Positions 17,073-25,994 of a DNA stretch of 64,000 nucleotides are shown here, one piece after another (position 1 is the stretch's first letter; the number at the start of each line of letters is the position of its first letter). The notes beneath the pieces are model-generated. The model saw nothing but the letters and a program-made list of their open reading frames with translations. It searched no databases and was not told the DNA's origin. The stretch comes from Pedobacter sp. MC2016-14 (lineage in GTDB: Bacteria; Bacteroidota; Bacteroidia; Sphingobacteriales; Sphingobacteriaceae). The stretch covers positions 1,674,001 through 1,738,000 of the forward strand of contig NZ_JAJMPA010000001.1 in assembly GCF_020991475.1 (NCBI RefSeq). Direction: 5' to 3'. The position numbers were made by a program, and so were the translations under genes.

Positions 17073-20000
17073 ACCCTCATCATAGACAATAACTGATCGA
17101 CATCAACAGGCTTTGATATGTAATCATTTGCCCCGGCCTCAATACATTTTTCCCTGTCGTTTTTCATTGCTTTTGCAGTAAGTGCAATAATAGGAAGTTT
17201 TGCAAACTCCTTTTTTAGTCTGATGTGGCGCATGGCTTCATAACCGTCCATTTCGGGCATCATGATGTCCATAAGCACTAAATCTATATGATTTACTTCA
17301 TCAAGCTTTTCAATGGCTTCTCTGCCGTTATTGGCAATCACGATGTTAATTTCATAGGCTTGCAAGGCACTGGATAATGCAAAGATGTTTCGCATATCAT
17401 CATCTGTAATCAATACGGTTTTATCTTTAAGCACTTTTTCTATGCTGGTAGAAGCCATTTTTTGGGTAGTAGCTGTGGTAGATTGCCCTTCCTGTTTCAA
17501 CTTATTCATAAACAGGCTTACTTCATCAATTAACCTGTCATTTGATTTGTTAGATTTTAAAACCATAGCCTCCGTATATTGCATGATGTGTGCAATTTTT
17601 GCCTGATCTAATTCCATTGCTGTATTGATGATGACAGGAATGTGTGTTAAGGCCGGCTGTGATTTTATCTGATCTAATAAATCGAAGCCAGAAATATCGG
17701 GTAAGTTTAAATCCAGAATGATACAATCAAAACGCTGTGTTTGTAGAATCTTCAGGGCTTCGTCACCATTAAAAGCTTGCGTTACTTCAACGCCTTTTTC
17801 TGTTAACTGTTCTTTAACCAGCTGACTTTGCAGTTCCTGGTCTTCAATCAGTAGTACTGTTTTAAAATTATACTTGATATGTGCGGCACTCAAGAGATCA
17901 AATGCCTGGTCTAATTCTTCTTTTTCGATTGGTTTTTTTAAGAAACCTATGGCTCCTTCCTGTTGTGCCCTGGAAGTTTTTTCATCTCCGGCCGACATCA
18001 TGTGTACGGGGATATGTTTGGTGTTTGGATTTGATTTTAGCTTTTTTAAGATGGTCCAGCCGTCCATTACAGGCAACATAACATCAAGTACAATCGCATC
18101 CGGAATTTGTTCCTCTGCCATTTTTAGACCTACATCGCCACTAAGGGCAATGATAGCCTTAAACCCTTTTTGTGTTGCGTAGTCTTTAAGTACTTCTGCA
18201 AAATTAAGGTCATCTTCTACAATCAGCAAAGTGAGCTCAGCGTCGCTTCTGGTTTGTTGAACAGGAAGGGCCTCTGCAGGAATTTGTGCTATAAAGTTGT
18301 GTCCCAATATTTCGGCCTCTTCAGGTAGTGATTTGTCCTGCAGCTCTTGTTTTGCAGGGACAAAGAGCGTAAACGTACTTCCTTCTCCGGGAACGCTTTC
18401 TACCTGGATTTCTCCACCAAGTATATAGGCAAGTTCTTTACTAATGGATAAGCCAAGCCCGGTTCCACCGTATTTTCTGCTGGTAGAACCATCTGCTTGT
18501 TGAAAGGCTTCGAAAATTAATTTCTGTTTGTCTTCTGGAATTCCAATCCCTGAGTCTTTAACGGAAATAGAGATGATATCATTCGTGAAATTTTGCAGCT
18601 GTTCTGAATACCATCGTTGGTTTAATTTTGCCTTGCCAATTTGCAAAGTAATCAGACCGTGCTCTGGCGTAAACTTAAATGCATTTGATAAAAGGTTTTT
18701 GATGACCTGCTCTATCCGGGCTAAATCTGTATCTATTGTTGCGGGCAGATTTTCTGCCAGTACTGTTGTAAATTCTATTTTTTTACTCCTTGCAATCTCC
18801 CTGAAAAGTAGATCCATGTTTTTGGTAAGTTCCTCTGGACGAACAGGCTCGATATGAAGATCGATTGTTCCGGATTCGATTTTGGAGAGGTCCAGAATAT
18901 CATTAATCAGGGTAAGTAGATCACTGCCTGCATTGTGGATAACACCAGCATATTTAATCTGATCTTCCGTTAAGTTTTCAGGTTTGTTTTCTTTTAAAAT
19001 CCTGGCCAGGATCAAAATGCTGTTTAAAGGCGTGCGTAGTTCATGGCTCATATTGGCCAGAAATTCTGACTTATATTTACTTGAAATTTCCAGTTCCTCG
19101 GCCTTCATGCTGATGGCCTCTTTAGCTTCATTTATAGATAGGTTGCGTTCTTCTAGTTGTTGCGCTTTTTCTTCCAGTTCTGCATTTGTCTGGCGCAGTT
19201 CTTCCTGCTGAACCCGAAGTTCTTCTTCTGAAGCCTGAAGCTGTTCTGACTTATAAACAAGTTCTTCGTTGGTGGTGCGCAGCTCTTCCTGCTGACTTTC
19301 CAATTCCTCTGCCTGTTGCTGCGTTTGTGTGAATAAGTCACGTAATTGCGCCCTGGCCATGGCACTGTTAATACCAATGCCGATGTTTACCGCAATACGG
19401 GTGAAAAAATCCAGTTCCATGGCTGTTGGCTGTTTAGACAGGCCAATTTCCATTACAGCTATAATTTCGTTCTCAAAAAGAACAGGTAATACAATTAGTG
19501 TATTTGGAGGGGTATTGCCCAGGGATGAACTCACTTTGATGTAATCTGCAGGCAAATCATTGAGTTGTATAATCTGTTTTTCTATGGCTGCTTGTCCTAC
19601 CAAACCTTCACCAAGGCTGATTTCTTTCGATTTTCCTTTTTTATGCTCATAGGCATAAGTACCGGTAAGCACTAAACTATTTGTTTTGCGGTTAAATAGG
19701 TACAGTGAACCAACGCGTGCATTTAAATAGCTGCACATTCTGGAAACTACGTGATTGCAGAGTTCATCTACCTCTTGTTCTCCACGTAAAGACTCATTGA
19801 TGGCTGATGCTCCGGAGAGCATCCAGTTTTTAGCTTCATTTTCAGCAGATACTTTTTCCAGTTCTTCATTGCTTTCCCTGATTCTGAGCTCTGTTGATTT
19901 CTGCTCGTCAAATGTCCTTTTTATATAAGAGGACAGGAACAGGATCAGGCAAAATATGATGAGTGCACTGACCAAGACAATTGCAATGGTTTGCGAACTT

Positions 20001-20536
20001 TTTTCTGCTGCTGTAACTTGCCTTTCTTTTAGCAATTTCATTTCCAGGTCGATGATGTTCTCGCTGATGTGCAACATTTGGTCTTTAAAGAATTTCCCTC
20101 TGTCGGTCATCATCCGCGTTACCGCCTGATCCTTTCCTGAGATAGAATTGGCCTGCAGAATTTCCTGCATGTCCAGTATTTTCTTTGTGGCGTAAAACTC
20201 CAGTGAGTCTACCCGTGCTACCTGTTCTGGCCTGTCATGAACTAGTTTTTTAAGCTCATGGATGCTCGGAATGATCTTGGTAGAGTTTTTACTGTAAGGA
20301 TCTATGTAGCTGTGTTTTTGCGTAATTACAAATCCTCTTAAACCGGTTTCGGTATTAAGTAATTCTGTCTCAATACGCTGCGTTAGGTTAATGACCTGAT
20401 AGGTGTGGGTTTGCCAAAAGTTGCTTTCATTTAAAGATTTTACACTATAGTAAGAAGTAACTGCAGAAATCAGCACAAAGATCAGCGATATTGCAAAGCC
20501 TGCTAATACTTGTTGTTTAAAGGATAGTTTAAACAT
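17060..20536 (-). CDS. CHASE3-GAF hybrid sensor histidine kinase with three receivers
   Basis: 1158 residues. TM1 (about 12-30), CHASE3-like sensor (30-178), TM2 (183-203), GAF (about 240-398), then a coiled coil (400-490) built of repeating E/Q-rich heptads such as ESQQEELRTTNEEL. Next come HisKA with His498 (NMSHELRTPLNS) and the ATPase domain (NLLSNAFKF, DSGIGI, GGTGLGLSIS). Three receivers end the protein, with Asp818, Asp942 and Asp1090. It would sense an envelope or cytoplasmic cue and feed an internal phosphorelay. The E/Q-rich coil resembles stretches methylated by CheR in receptors, and cheR is the next gene. First gene of the cluster. Confidence 0.92.
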   Translation of the reverse strand: MFKLSFKQQVLAGFAISLIFVLISAVTSYYSVKSLNESNFWQTHTYQVINLTQRIETELLNTETGLRGFVITQKHSYIDPYSKNSTKIIPSIHELKKLVHDRPEQVARVDSLEFYATKKILDMQEILQANSISGKDQAVTRMMTDRGKFFKDQMLHISENIIDLEMKLLKERQVTAAEKSSQTIAIVLVSALIIFCLILFLSSYIKRTFDEQKSTELRIRESNEELEKVSAENEAKNWMLSGASAINESLRGEQEVDELCNHVVSRMCSYLNARVGSLYLFNRKTNSLVLTGTYAYEHKKGKSKEISLGEGLVGQAAIEKQIIQLNDLPADYIKVSSSLGNTPPNTLIVLPVLFENEIIAVMEIGLSKQPTAMELDFFTRIAVNIGIGINSAMARAQLRDLFTQTQQQAEELESQQEELRTTNEELVYKSEQLQASEEELRVQQEELRQTNAELEEKAQQLEERNLSINEAKEAISMKAEELEISSKYKSEFLANMSHELRTPLNSILILARILKENKPENLTEDQIKYAGVIHNAGSDLLTLINDILDLSKIESGTIDLHIEPVRPEELTKNMDLLFREIARSKKIEFTTVLAENLPATIDTDLARIEQVIKNLLSNAFKFTPEHGLITLQIGKAKLNQRWYSEQLQNFTNDIISISVKDSGIGIPEDKQKLIFEAFQQADGSTSRKYGGTGLGLSISKELAYILGGEIQVESVPGEGSTFTLFVPAKQELQDKSLPEEAEILGHNFIAQIPAEALPVQQTRSDAELTLLIVEDDLNFAEVLKDYATQKGFKAIIALSGDVGLKMAEEQIPDAIVLDVMLPVMDGWTILKKLKSNPNTKHIPVHMMSAGDEKTSRAQQEGAIGFLKKPIEKEELDQAFDLLSAAHIKYNFKTVLLIEDQELQSQLVKEQLTEKGVEVTQAFNGDEALKILQTQRFDCIILDLNLPDISGFDLLDQIKSQPALTHIPVIINTAMELDQAKIAHIMQYTEAMVLKSNKSNDRLIDEVSLFMNKLKQEGQSTTATTQKMASTSIEKVLKDKTVLITDDDMRNIFALSSALQAYEINIVIANNGREAIEKLDEVNHIDLVLMDIMMPEMDGYEAMRHIRLKKEFAKLPIIALTAKAMKNDREKCIEAGANDYISKPVDVDQLLSMMRVWLS

Positions 20537-20616
20537 AGAATATGATTTAAATAGGGGCCTTCATGACGATGGCGTGATAAATGTAAGGAATGCTAAACAA
20601 TTAGTTGAATTTAATC

Positions 20617-20624
20617 TAATTTTG
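20617..20624 (+). promoter_or_regulatory. Candidate -7 element for the ArsC-like gene
   Basis: TAATTTTG fits TAnnTTTG and ends four bases before the ATG at 20629. No good -33 is visible, and the divergent kinase promoter must share this 92-base gap. Confidence 0.45.
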
Positions 20625-20628
20625 TTGA

Positions 20629-20976
20629 ATGATTTTATACGGAATACCCAATTGTAATACAGTAAAAAAAGCGCAAACCTGGTTAAAGGAAAAAGGTTTG
20701 CAATATGAATTTCATGATTTTAAAAAGAAAGGAATTTCTGAAGAGAAGCTTAGGGAATGGTGCCTGGCTTTTGGCTGGGAAAAAGTACTGAACAAAAATG
20801 GGACAACCTGGAAGAAGTTGAGTGATGAGGAAAAAGGGAGTGTTGCAGATGAAGGTTCTGCCATTGCTGTGCTGCTGAAAAATACCAGCGCCATTAAGCG
20901 CCCGGTTTTAGAACAAGAAGGAAAAGCGGTTTTAATTGGATTTGATGAAGCGGCCTACGCAGCTAAGTTTAGCTAA
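20629..20976 (+). CDS. ArsC/Spx-family thioredoxin-fold protein (YffB-like)
   Basis: 115 residues. It opens ILYGIPNCNTVKKAQTWL with one catalytic-type Cys (PNCNTV) and ends with AIKRPVLEQEGKAVLIGF, where KRPVL is the cis-Pro loop of the arsenate-reductase fold. This matches the YffB/ArsC-like family better than true arsenate reductases, because the nearby Cys residues of thioredoxin-coupled ArsC are missing. A glutathione- or thiol-dependent reductase role is the usual guess; the substrate is unknown. Stand-alone gene. Confidence 0.85.
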   Translation: MILYGIPNCNTVKKAQTWLKEKGLQYEFHDFKKKGISEEKLREWCLAFGWEKVLNKNGTTWKKLSDEEKGSVADEGSAIAVLLKNTSAIKRPVLEQEGKAVLIGFDEAAYAAKFS

Positions 20977-21035
20977 TGCGTTAAACAGTTAATGTTAATT
21001 TTTGTTAAACTCTGTACTGAAGTGTAAAACTCAAC

Positions 21036-21043
21036 TAAATTTG
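21036..21043 (+). promoter_or_regulatory. Candidate -7 element for the CarboxypepD-like gene
   Basis: TAAATTTG fits TAnnTTTG, six bases before the ATG at 21050. No -33 element at the proper spacing. Confidence 0.4.
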
Positions 21044-21049
21044 AAAGAC

Positions 21050-21796
21050 ATGAAAATACTGAAACAACTCCTGATATTCTTTACACTTGTAACTCCGATT
21101 GGGCTGTTGGCGCAGTCTAAAGTAAGTGGAAATGTATACGATTATGATAATAAATCTTTTCCCTTACAGAAGGTTACGGTAAGAAACTTAAGTAATAAAC
21201 AAGTTGTAACGACTAAGGCTGCCGGACAGTTTGAAATTTTGGCTAAGCAGGGCGACGTACTTGAATTTACACTTTTAGGCTACCATACAGACTCCTTATA
21301 TTTGGTAGATTTGAAGCCTAAAACAGTTCTTTTGCCTACCAATTCTACTGCTTTGAAAGAAGTAAATATACGGGCTGCTACGGTTTCTCCTTACCTTAAT
21401 GCAGGCCCTGATCCAAATGCAAAAGCACCTACGCGTGTAGGCACTGATGGTTTGGAAGGAAAGAAAAATACCGATCGTGCGGGCGGGATAACTTTTGCCC
21501 TGGGACATAACAGGTATAAAAAGGATCAGCAGAAAGCGCGTATGCTGGACGCCAGGGATAGCCTGGAAACAGAAATAAGACTTAATTTTAATGAGAAAAC
21601 GGTAGAAGAACTGACCAAGTTTAAGGGGCAGGAACTTAAAGATTTTATTGCTTATTTCCGCCCTTCTGTAGCCAGGGTAAAAAGTGAACGACCTTTTAAT
21701 TATGCATATTATATTGCAGAAGCAAAACAAACCTGGTTAAAAATACCCGTTGAACAACGCAAACTGGCTCCTATGCCTAAGCTTAAAGCAAATTAG
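21050..21796 (+). CDS. Secreted carboxypeptidase-regulatory-like domain protein
   Basis: 248 residues. A signal peptide ([22 protein letters not shown]) is followed by a CarboxypepD_reg-like beta sandwich (about 24-100; [19 protein letters not shown] to [14 protein letters not shown]), the same module found at the N-terminus of SusC-type receptors. The remaining 140 residues are charged and not recognised. No beta-barrel follows, so it is not a TonB receptor. The frame could begin at 21002 but the signal peptide sets the ATG at 21050. The M1 peptidase starts 28 bases later and is probably cotranscribed. Function unknown. Confidence 0.75.
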   Translation: MKILKQLLIFFTLVTPIGLLAQSKVSGNVYDYDNKSFPLQKVTVRNLSNKQVVTTKAAGQFEILAKQGDVLEFTLLGYHTDSLYLVDLKPKTVLLPTNSTALKEVNIRAATVSPYLNAGPDPNAKAPTRVGTDGLEGKKNTDRAGGITFALGHNRYKKDQQKARMLDARDSLETEIRLNFNEKTVEELTKFKGQELKDFIAYFRPSVARVKSERPFNYAYYIAEAKQTWLKIPVEQRKLAPMPKLKAN

Positions 21797-21824
21797 TTTT
21801 ATCCCAATACCAAACAAAATTTAT

Positions 21825-23792
21825 ATGAATAAAAAAATGTTTACCCTTCTTTTGAATCTGTTGGTTTGCGGCCTGAGCTTTAACAGCTGGGCACAGCAGC
21901 CCGCGGTTACAGGTAGCTATGATTCTCAAGCTGCATTTGGCCCAATTTTTTATCCTCAGGCCGGAAATGAATTTCGTTCAGCAAGCGGATATCCGGGACC
22001 AAAGTACTGGCAAAATAAAGCTGATTATAACATTGTAGCAAACCTGGACGAGGCTACCAATACGGTTAATGGTACGGTAACCATAACTTATAAAAATAAT
22101 AGTCCGGATAAGTTGCCTTATTTGTGGCTTCAACTGGATCAGAATCTTTTTGCAGAGAAGTCTCGCGGAAGTGAAATGATTGCTGCCGGAAGCCGATACG
22201 GTGCCAGGGGAGAAAAGGTGAGTGGTGGTTATAAAATTTCAGGACTTACGGTTACTGAAAAAGCAAAGCCGGTAAAATTTACCTCCCTTATTGAGGATAC
22301 CAGGATGCAAATCCGTCTTGAGGAGCCATTGGCTGCTGCTGGAGATGTTGTGACCATTAAAATGGATTTTAGCTTTGTAATTCCAATCAACGGATCAGAC
22401 AGGATGGGCCATTTAAAGACCAAGAATGGTGAGGTGTTTACTATTGCGCAATGGTTTCCAAGGATGTGTGTGTATGACGATATTTTAGGTTGGAATACTT
22501 TACCCTATTGGGGGGCTGGTGAGTTTTATTGCGAGTATGGAGATGTTGATTTCGCAATTACTGCGCCTGCAAGCCACATCGTTATGGGCTCAGGAGAATT
22601 GACCAATCCACAGGAGGTTTTTACAGCAGAACAGTTGAAACGCTGGCAGGCGGCTAAAGTTAGCGACCAAAAAGTTGCTATCCGTTCTGAAGCTGAAGTT
22701 ACAGATGCTAAATCCAGACCTGCAAAAGATAAGCTGACCTGGAAATTTAAAATGAACAACACACGGGATGTGGCTTGGGCTTCTTCAAAAGCTTTTGTAT
22801 TGGATGCGGCACGTATTAACTTGCCGAGCGGAAAAAAGGCAATGGCGGTGTCTGCACAACCTGTAGAGAGTAATGGAAACGATAGTTATGGCAGGGGCGT
22901 AGAATATGTAAAAGCTTCTATTGAGCATTATTCTAACAAATGGTTTGAATATCCTTATCCAATGGCGGTGAACATTGCCTGTAATATCAGTGGTATGGAA
23001 TATCCTGGCATTGTGTTTTGTGGATGGAGAAGTAAAAACGCTGATGCCTGGGGAGTGGTGGATCATGAATTTGGCCACAGCTGGTTTCCTATGATTGTAG
23101 GTAGTAACGAACGTAAATACGGCTGGATGGATGAGGGTTTTAATACCTTTATTAATGGCTTATCAACTGCTGCATTTAACAATGGCGAATATAAAGAGGG
23201 ACGCCCTGACATGCACCAGGTGGCTAAATATTTGTCTAATCCATCATTGGAAAATATTATGCTGATGCCCGACGGGATGAGGGAGTCCAATATTGGTACT
23301 AATCTTTATTCTAAACCTTCCTGGGGATTGGAAATTTTGCGCAACCAGATTATTGGAGCGGACAGGTTTGATTATGCTTTTAAAAACTACATTAAAAACT
23401 GGGCTTTTAAGCACCCTGGACCATACGATTTTTTCCATGCCATGGAAAATGGTGCTGGTGAGGATCTAGCCTGGTTTTGGAGGGGTTGGTTTTTAGAGAA
23501 CTGGAGTATGGACCAAGGCATCGTTAGTGTTAAGGAAGTACAAAAAAATGGTGTTAGTGATGGTTGTAATATTGTGATCGCAAACCTTGGTAAACTACCA
23601 ATGCCAATTATATTGGGCATAACCACGAAAAGTGGTAAGAAGGAAATCGTAAAGGTTTCTGTAGATATTTGGATGCGCAACAGCAATTGGACCGTACATT
23701 ATCCGGGTTCTGAAGAAGTGGTAGCTGTAGTGATTGATCCTGAGAAGGTATTGCCGGATGCAAATGAGGGTAATAATACCTGGAATAAGTAA
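21825..23792 (+). CDS. Secreted M1-family zinc metallopeptidase
   Basis: 655 residues. A signal peptide (first about 24 residues, ending SWAQ) precedes an M1 aminopeptidase-like N-domain and the catalytic domain. The zinc site is HEFGH at 414-418, with the third ligand Glu437 in WMDEGF, giving the M1 spacing HExxH-X18-E. The usual GAMEN substrate loop is replaced by SGMEYPG. It probably acts in the periplasm or at the surface on peptides, and may be a lineage-specific variant. The frame runs upstream to 21750 inside the preceding gene, but the signal peptide fixes the start at 21825. Confidence 0.88.
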   Translation: MNKKMFTLLLNLLVCGLSFNSWAQQPAVTGSYDSQAAFGPIFYPQAGNEFRSASGYPGPKYWQNKADYNIVANLDEATNTVNGTVTITYKNNSPDKLPYLWLQLDQNLFAEKSRGSEMIAAGSRYGARGEKVSGGYKISGLTVTEKAKPVKFTSLIEDTRMQIRLEEPLAAAGDVVTIKMDFSFVIPINGSDRMGHLKTKNGEVFTIAQWFPRMCVYDDILGWNTLPYWGAGEFYCEYGDVDFAITAPASHIVMGSGELTNPQEVFTAEQLKRWQAAKVSDQKVAIRSEAEVTDAKSRPAKDKLTWKFKMNNTRDVAWASSKAFVLDAARINLPSGKKAMAVSAQPVESNGNDSYGRGVEYVKASIEHYSNKWFEYPYPMAVNIACNISGMEYPGIVFCGWRSKNADAWGVVDHEFGHSWFPMIVGSNERKYGWMDEGFNTFINGLSTAAFNNGEYKEGRPDMHQVAKYLSNPSLENIMLMPDGMRESNIGTNLYSKPSWGLEILRNQIIGADRFDYAFKNYIKNWAFKHPGPYDFFHAMENGAGEDLAWFWRGWFLENWSMDQGIVSVKEVQKNGVSDGCNIVIANLGKLPMPIILGITTKSGKKEIVKVSVDIWMRNSNWTVHYPGSEEVVAVVIDPEKVLPDANEGNNTWNK

Positions 23793-23803
23793 GAACTAAA
23801 TAG

Positions 23804-23838
23804 AAATAGAAAAAGGCCCTCAGGGCCTTTTTCTATTT
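23804..23838. terminator. Bidirectional terminator between M1 peptidase and DUF2027 genes
   Basis: A near-perfect inverted repeat (AAAAAGGCCCT with AGGGCCTTTTT, extended by AAATAG/CTATTT) around a single central base. It lies between convergent genes. Confidence 0.92.
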
Positions 23839-24471
23839 AAAACTGTCTCTTAATTTAGCTAAGTCAAGCTCAGGTTCTGGAGTATCTAGTCTAATCAGCC
23901 AGCCTTTACTTTTTAACAGGGTGATGTCTACTTTAGCTACAGAAAGATCCTTGCCTTTTAGGTTTTCATGGTAAACTAGTGGTTTTGGTGGTGCAATGTC
24001 GCTGGTGGCATAAAACAGGATTTCTAACCTGAATTTCGGCCAGAGTTGTATGTCGCCCATATTGGCAGAATAAATCTTTTTGCTGCTGTGTGCGGCAAGA
24101 GGCCCTGCAAATTCGCTTTTATAGAAGTCTGATTTTTCGGTAGTCAGTACAGCCATCAAACCAAATGAACTCTCATTAACCAGATGAAAGTGCGCCACTG
24201 AAGCACTATGCTGATCACTCACCAAAGCAAGGTAAATACCTTCTTTTACAAAAATAGCAGGGGTTGCTACTTTGGCCAAAGGTCTGTTGTTGACAACATT
24301 GTCATTATCTGGAATGTCGCCGTGTACCAGGGTCACTTTTGTTGCCAGTACAGGTATTTCAAAATCATTGGCATCTGTAACGCCAACCATCTCCTTATCT
24401 ATTATGCGGGTTACATACCCCTCTAAATTCTCGTCTACAAAACGGACAAAATCTCCTAATTTTAATTCCAT
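23833..24471 (-). CDS. DUF2027-type protein without an Smr domain
   Basis: 212 residues. The N-terminal 50 residues form a small beta domain (KLGDFVRFVDENLEGYVTRI, FEIPVLATKVTLVHG), followed by a DUF2027-like beta domain (about 75-165; YLALVSDQHSASVAHFHLVN, KIYSANMGDIQLWPKFRLEILFY). In most Bacteroidota homologues these precede a C-terminal Smr nuclease-like domain, giving around 340 residues; here the protein stops at 212 with no Smr signature. Function unknown. Its coding end overlaps the terminator stem. Divergent from the VF530 gene. Confidence 0.75.
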   Translation of the reverse strand: MELKLGDFVRFVDENLEGYVTRIIDKEMVGVTDANDFEIPVLATKVTLVHGDIPDNDNVVNNRPLAKVATPAIFVKEGIYLALVSDQHSASVAHFHLVNESSFGLMAVLTTEKSDFYKSEFAGPLAAHSSKKIYSANMGDIQLWPKFRLEILFYATSDIAPPKPLVYHENLKGKDLSVAKVDITLLKSKGWLIRLDTPEPELDLAKLRDSFK

Positions 24472-24475
24472 ACCT

Positions 24476-24483
24476 CAAACTTA
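24476..24483 (-). promoter_or_regulatory. Candidate -7 element for the DUF2027 gene
   Basis: Minus strand reads TAAGTTTG, a TAnnTTTG match four bases from the start codon. It is back to back with the VF530 element, only 11 bases away. Confidence 0.45.
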
Positions 24484-24494
24484 CTGAATCTTAT

Positions 24495-24502
24495 TAATTT
24501 TG
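24495..24502 (+). promoter_or_regulatory. Candidate -7 element for the VF530 gene
   Basis: TAATTTTG fits TAnnTTTG, four bases before the ATG at 24507. It implies a nearly leaderless transcript. Confidence 0.45.
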
Positions 24503-24506
24503 CAGC

Positions 24507-24728
24507 ATGGAAGGAAAGGAACAGGTTAATAATCCGCTTCATGGAAAAACATTAGAGTTTATCCTTAAACAGCTGGTGTGGCATTACGGCTGGGAAGAAC
24601 TGGGGCAGCTGATTAAAATAGCATGTTTTAATAACAATCCTACAATGAATTCCAGTTTAAGATTTCTGCGCAAAACCGACTGGGCACGTAAAAAGGTAGA
24701 AAAACTATACCTCAATACCTTTCATTAG
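24507..24728 (+). CDS. VF530-family small DNA-binding protein
   Basis: 73 residues: [36 protein letters not shown] and [20 protein letters not shown] are the conserved blocks of the VF530 family (DUF2132), a small helical fold with proposed DNA-binding activity known from structures. No partner gene is evident. It is divergent from the DUF2027 gene and followed by a 350-base gene-free region. Confidence 0.85.
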   Translation: MEGKEQVNNPLHGKTLEFILKQLVWHYGWEELGQLIKIACFNNNPTMNSSLRFLRKTDWARKKVEKLYLNTFH

Positions 24729-24748
24729 TTTTATTTTAGGCAAGCAGA

Positions 24749-24791
24749 AGGTAAATTGAGGTAAAGTTGAAGTTAACCTGAAGTTTTCCTT
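24749..24791 (+). repeat. Left array of degenerate ~11-bp repeats
   Basis: Four units starting AGGTAA, AGGTAA, AGTTAA and AGTTTT at 24749, 24759, 24771 and 24782 (spacings 10, 12, 11), each followed by a TTGA- or CTGA-like end. The same unit appears in opposite orientation at 24889-24932. The 24729-25081 gap has no gene. Confidence 0.65.
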
Positions 24792-24794
24792 ACT

Positions 24795-24842
24795 CTTTAG
24801 TTGCAGTTTCATTGTCTATTCTTTAACGAATGACAACTAAAG
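24795..24842. repeat. Inverted repeat between the two 11-bp arrays
   Basis: CTTTAGTTG (24795-24803) is matched exactly by CAACTAAAG (24834-24842), with about 30 bases between. It sits roughly midway between the outer arrays, so the region has nested symmetry. It could form a stem in RNA or a cruciform; no T-run follows. Confidence 0.6.
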
Positions 24843-24886
24843 GGCAAAGAAAGGTGTACCAATGGGTAATGAAAGGGCAAAGAAGT
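24839..24886 (+). repeat. Direct repeat AAAGGGCAAAGAA, two copies
   Basis: The 13-mer occurs in two copies whose starts are about 34 bases apart (near 24839 and 24873). The first overlaps the right arm of the central inverted repeat. Confidence 0.6.
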
Positions 24887-24888
24887 GT

Positions 24889-24932
24889 TCAGCTTACCTT
24901 CAACTTAACTCCAGCATACTGTCAGCTTACCA
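24889..24932 (-). repeat. Right array of four in-phase 11-bp repeats
   Basis: Four consecutive units of exactly 11 bases: TCAGCTTACCT, TCAACTTAACT, CCAGCATACTG and TCAGCTTACCA. Read on the minus strand, the consensus is AGGTAAGCTGA, the same as the left array. It ends 64 bases before the rpsL -33 element. Confidence 0.75.
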
Positions 24933-24995
24933 TAAAAGTTTCGGATTAAATGTTTAGTAAACCAATTGCCCTGCAGAATTATTTTTGGTAACGTA

Positions 24996-25026
24996 TTGAT
25001 TTTTAAATTACAATGTGCTACCTTTG
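24996..25026 (+). promoter_or_regulatory. Promoter of the rpsL-rpsG-fusA-rpsJ operon
   Basis: TTG at 24996-24998, a 20-base spacer, then TACCTTTG at 25019-25026, a full match to the Bacteroidota consensus. The rpsL ATG is 55 bases further on, leaving a leader with a small hairpin. Confidence 0.8.
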
Positions 25027-25030
25027 CAGT

Positions 25031-25044
25031 CCCTTAGTAAGGGG
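25031..25044 (+). promoter_or_regulatory. Leader hairpin of rpsL mRNA
   Basis: CCCTT-AGT-AAGGG can form a short hairpin right at the expected 5' end of the mRNA. A similar TCCC...GGGA hairpin starts the rplC leader. It may stabilise the 5' end or regulate translation. Confidence 0.45.
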
Positions 25045-25081
25045 TAAAGTTTTTAAACATTAATTAGTAACAAAATCATCA

Positions 25082-25495
25082 ATGCCAACCATTCAACAAT
25101 TAGTTAGAAAAGGTAGAGTAGCACTGGAGTTCAAGAGTAAGTCTCCTGCGTTGGACAGCTGTCCACAGCGAAGAGGTGTATGTACACGTGTATATACCAC
25201 TACCCCTAAAAAACCAAACTCAGCAATGCGTAAAGTTGCACGTGTACGTTTAACCAATGGAAAAGAGGTGAATGCCTATATCCCTGGTGAAGGTCACAAT
25301 TTACAAGAGCACTCTATCGTGTTGATTCGTGGTGGTCGTGTTAAAGATTTACCAGGTGTACGTTATCACATCATCCGTGGAGCATTAGATACTTCAGGAG
25401 TTGCTGGTCGTAACCAACGTCGTTCAAAATATGGCACTAAACGTCCTAAGCCAGGACAGGTAGCTGCTGCACCAACTAAAGGTAAAAAGAAATAA
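25082..25495 (+). CDS. rpsL: 30S ribosomal protein S12
   Basis: 137 residues, typical for Bacteroidota. It contains [11 protein letters not shown], the [14 protein letters not shown] streptomycin-region motif (wild-type Lys-Pro-Asn-Ser) and [15 protein letters not shown] with [10 protein letters not shown]. It lies near the decoding centre of the small subunit. First gene of the str operon; a strong SD lies between it and rpsG. Confidence 0.98.
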   Translation: MPTIQQLVRKGRVALEFKSKSPALDSCPQRRGVCTRVYTTTPKKPNSAMRKVARVRLTNGKEVNAYIPGEGHNLQEHSIVLIRGGRVKDLPGVRYHIIRGALDTSGVAGRNQRRSKYGTKRPKPGQVAAAPTKGKKK

Positions 25496-25510
25496 TCAGG
25501 AGGAAAAATA

Positions 25511-25978
25511 ATGAGAAAGTCAAAACCAAAAAAGAGAATTATCCTTCCTGATCCAAAATTCAATGATGTTCAGGTAACAAGGTTTGTAAACAATATGATG
25601 TACGATGGAAAAAAATCTATCGCTTATTCTATTTTTTATGATGCAGTGGAACTAGCTGAGAAAAAAACCAGTGAGAACGGATTAGAAGTATTTAAACGTG
25701 CTTTAACAAACATTATGCCTGCAGTAGAGGTTAAATCCCGTCGTGTAGGTGGTGCAAACTTCCAGGTTCCAACTGAGGTAAGACCTGACCGTAAAATTGC
25801 TTTAGGCATGAAATGGTTAATTTCTTACGCTCGTAAGCGTGGTGAAAAAACCATGAAGGAAAAATTAGCAGGTGAAATTGTTTCAGCAGCTAAAGGTGAA
25901 GGTGCAGCCGTTAAGAAAAAAGAAGATACGCATAAAATGGCTGAAGCCAACAAAGCATTCTCTCACTTCCGTTTCTAA
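25511..25978 (+). CDS. rpsG: 30S ribosomal protein S7
   Basis: 155 residues; 16S rRNA 3' domain assembly initiator. Motifs include [36 protein letters not shown] and the C-terminal [12 protein letters not shown]. The start is preceded by AGGAGG at about 25499-25504, one of the few canonical Shine-Dalgarno sequences in the window. It follows rpsL by 15 bases and precedes fusA by 16. Confidence 0.98.
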   Translation: MRKSKPKKRIILPDPKFNDVQVTRFVNNMMYDGKKSIAYSIFYDAVELAEKKTSENGLEVFKRALTNIMPAVEVKSRRVGGANFQVPTEVRPDRKIALGMKWLISYARKRGEKTMKEKLAGEIVSAAKGEGAAVKKKEDTHKMAEANKAFSHFRF

Positions 25979-25994
25979 TAATTGAAATTATATA

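Noticed and set aside
24749-24932. CRISPR array
   Set aside because: Units are 11 bp, contiguous and degenerate, with no spacers and no cas gene nearby.
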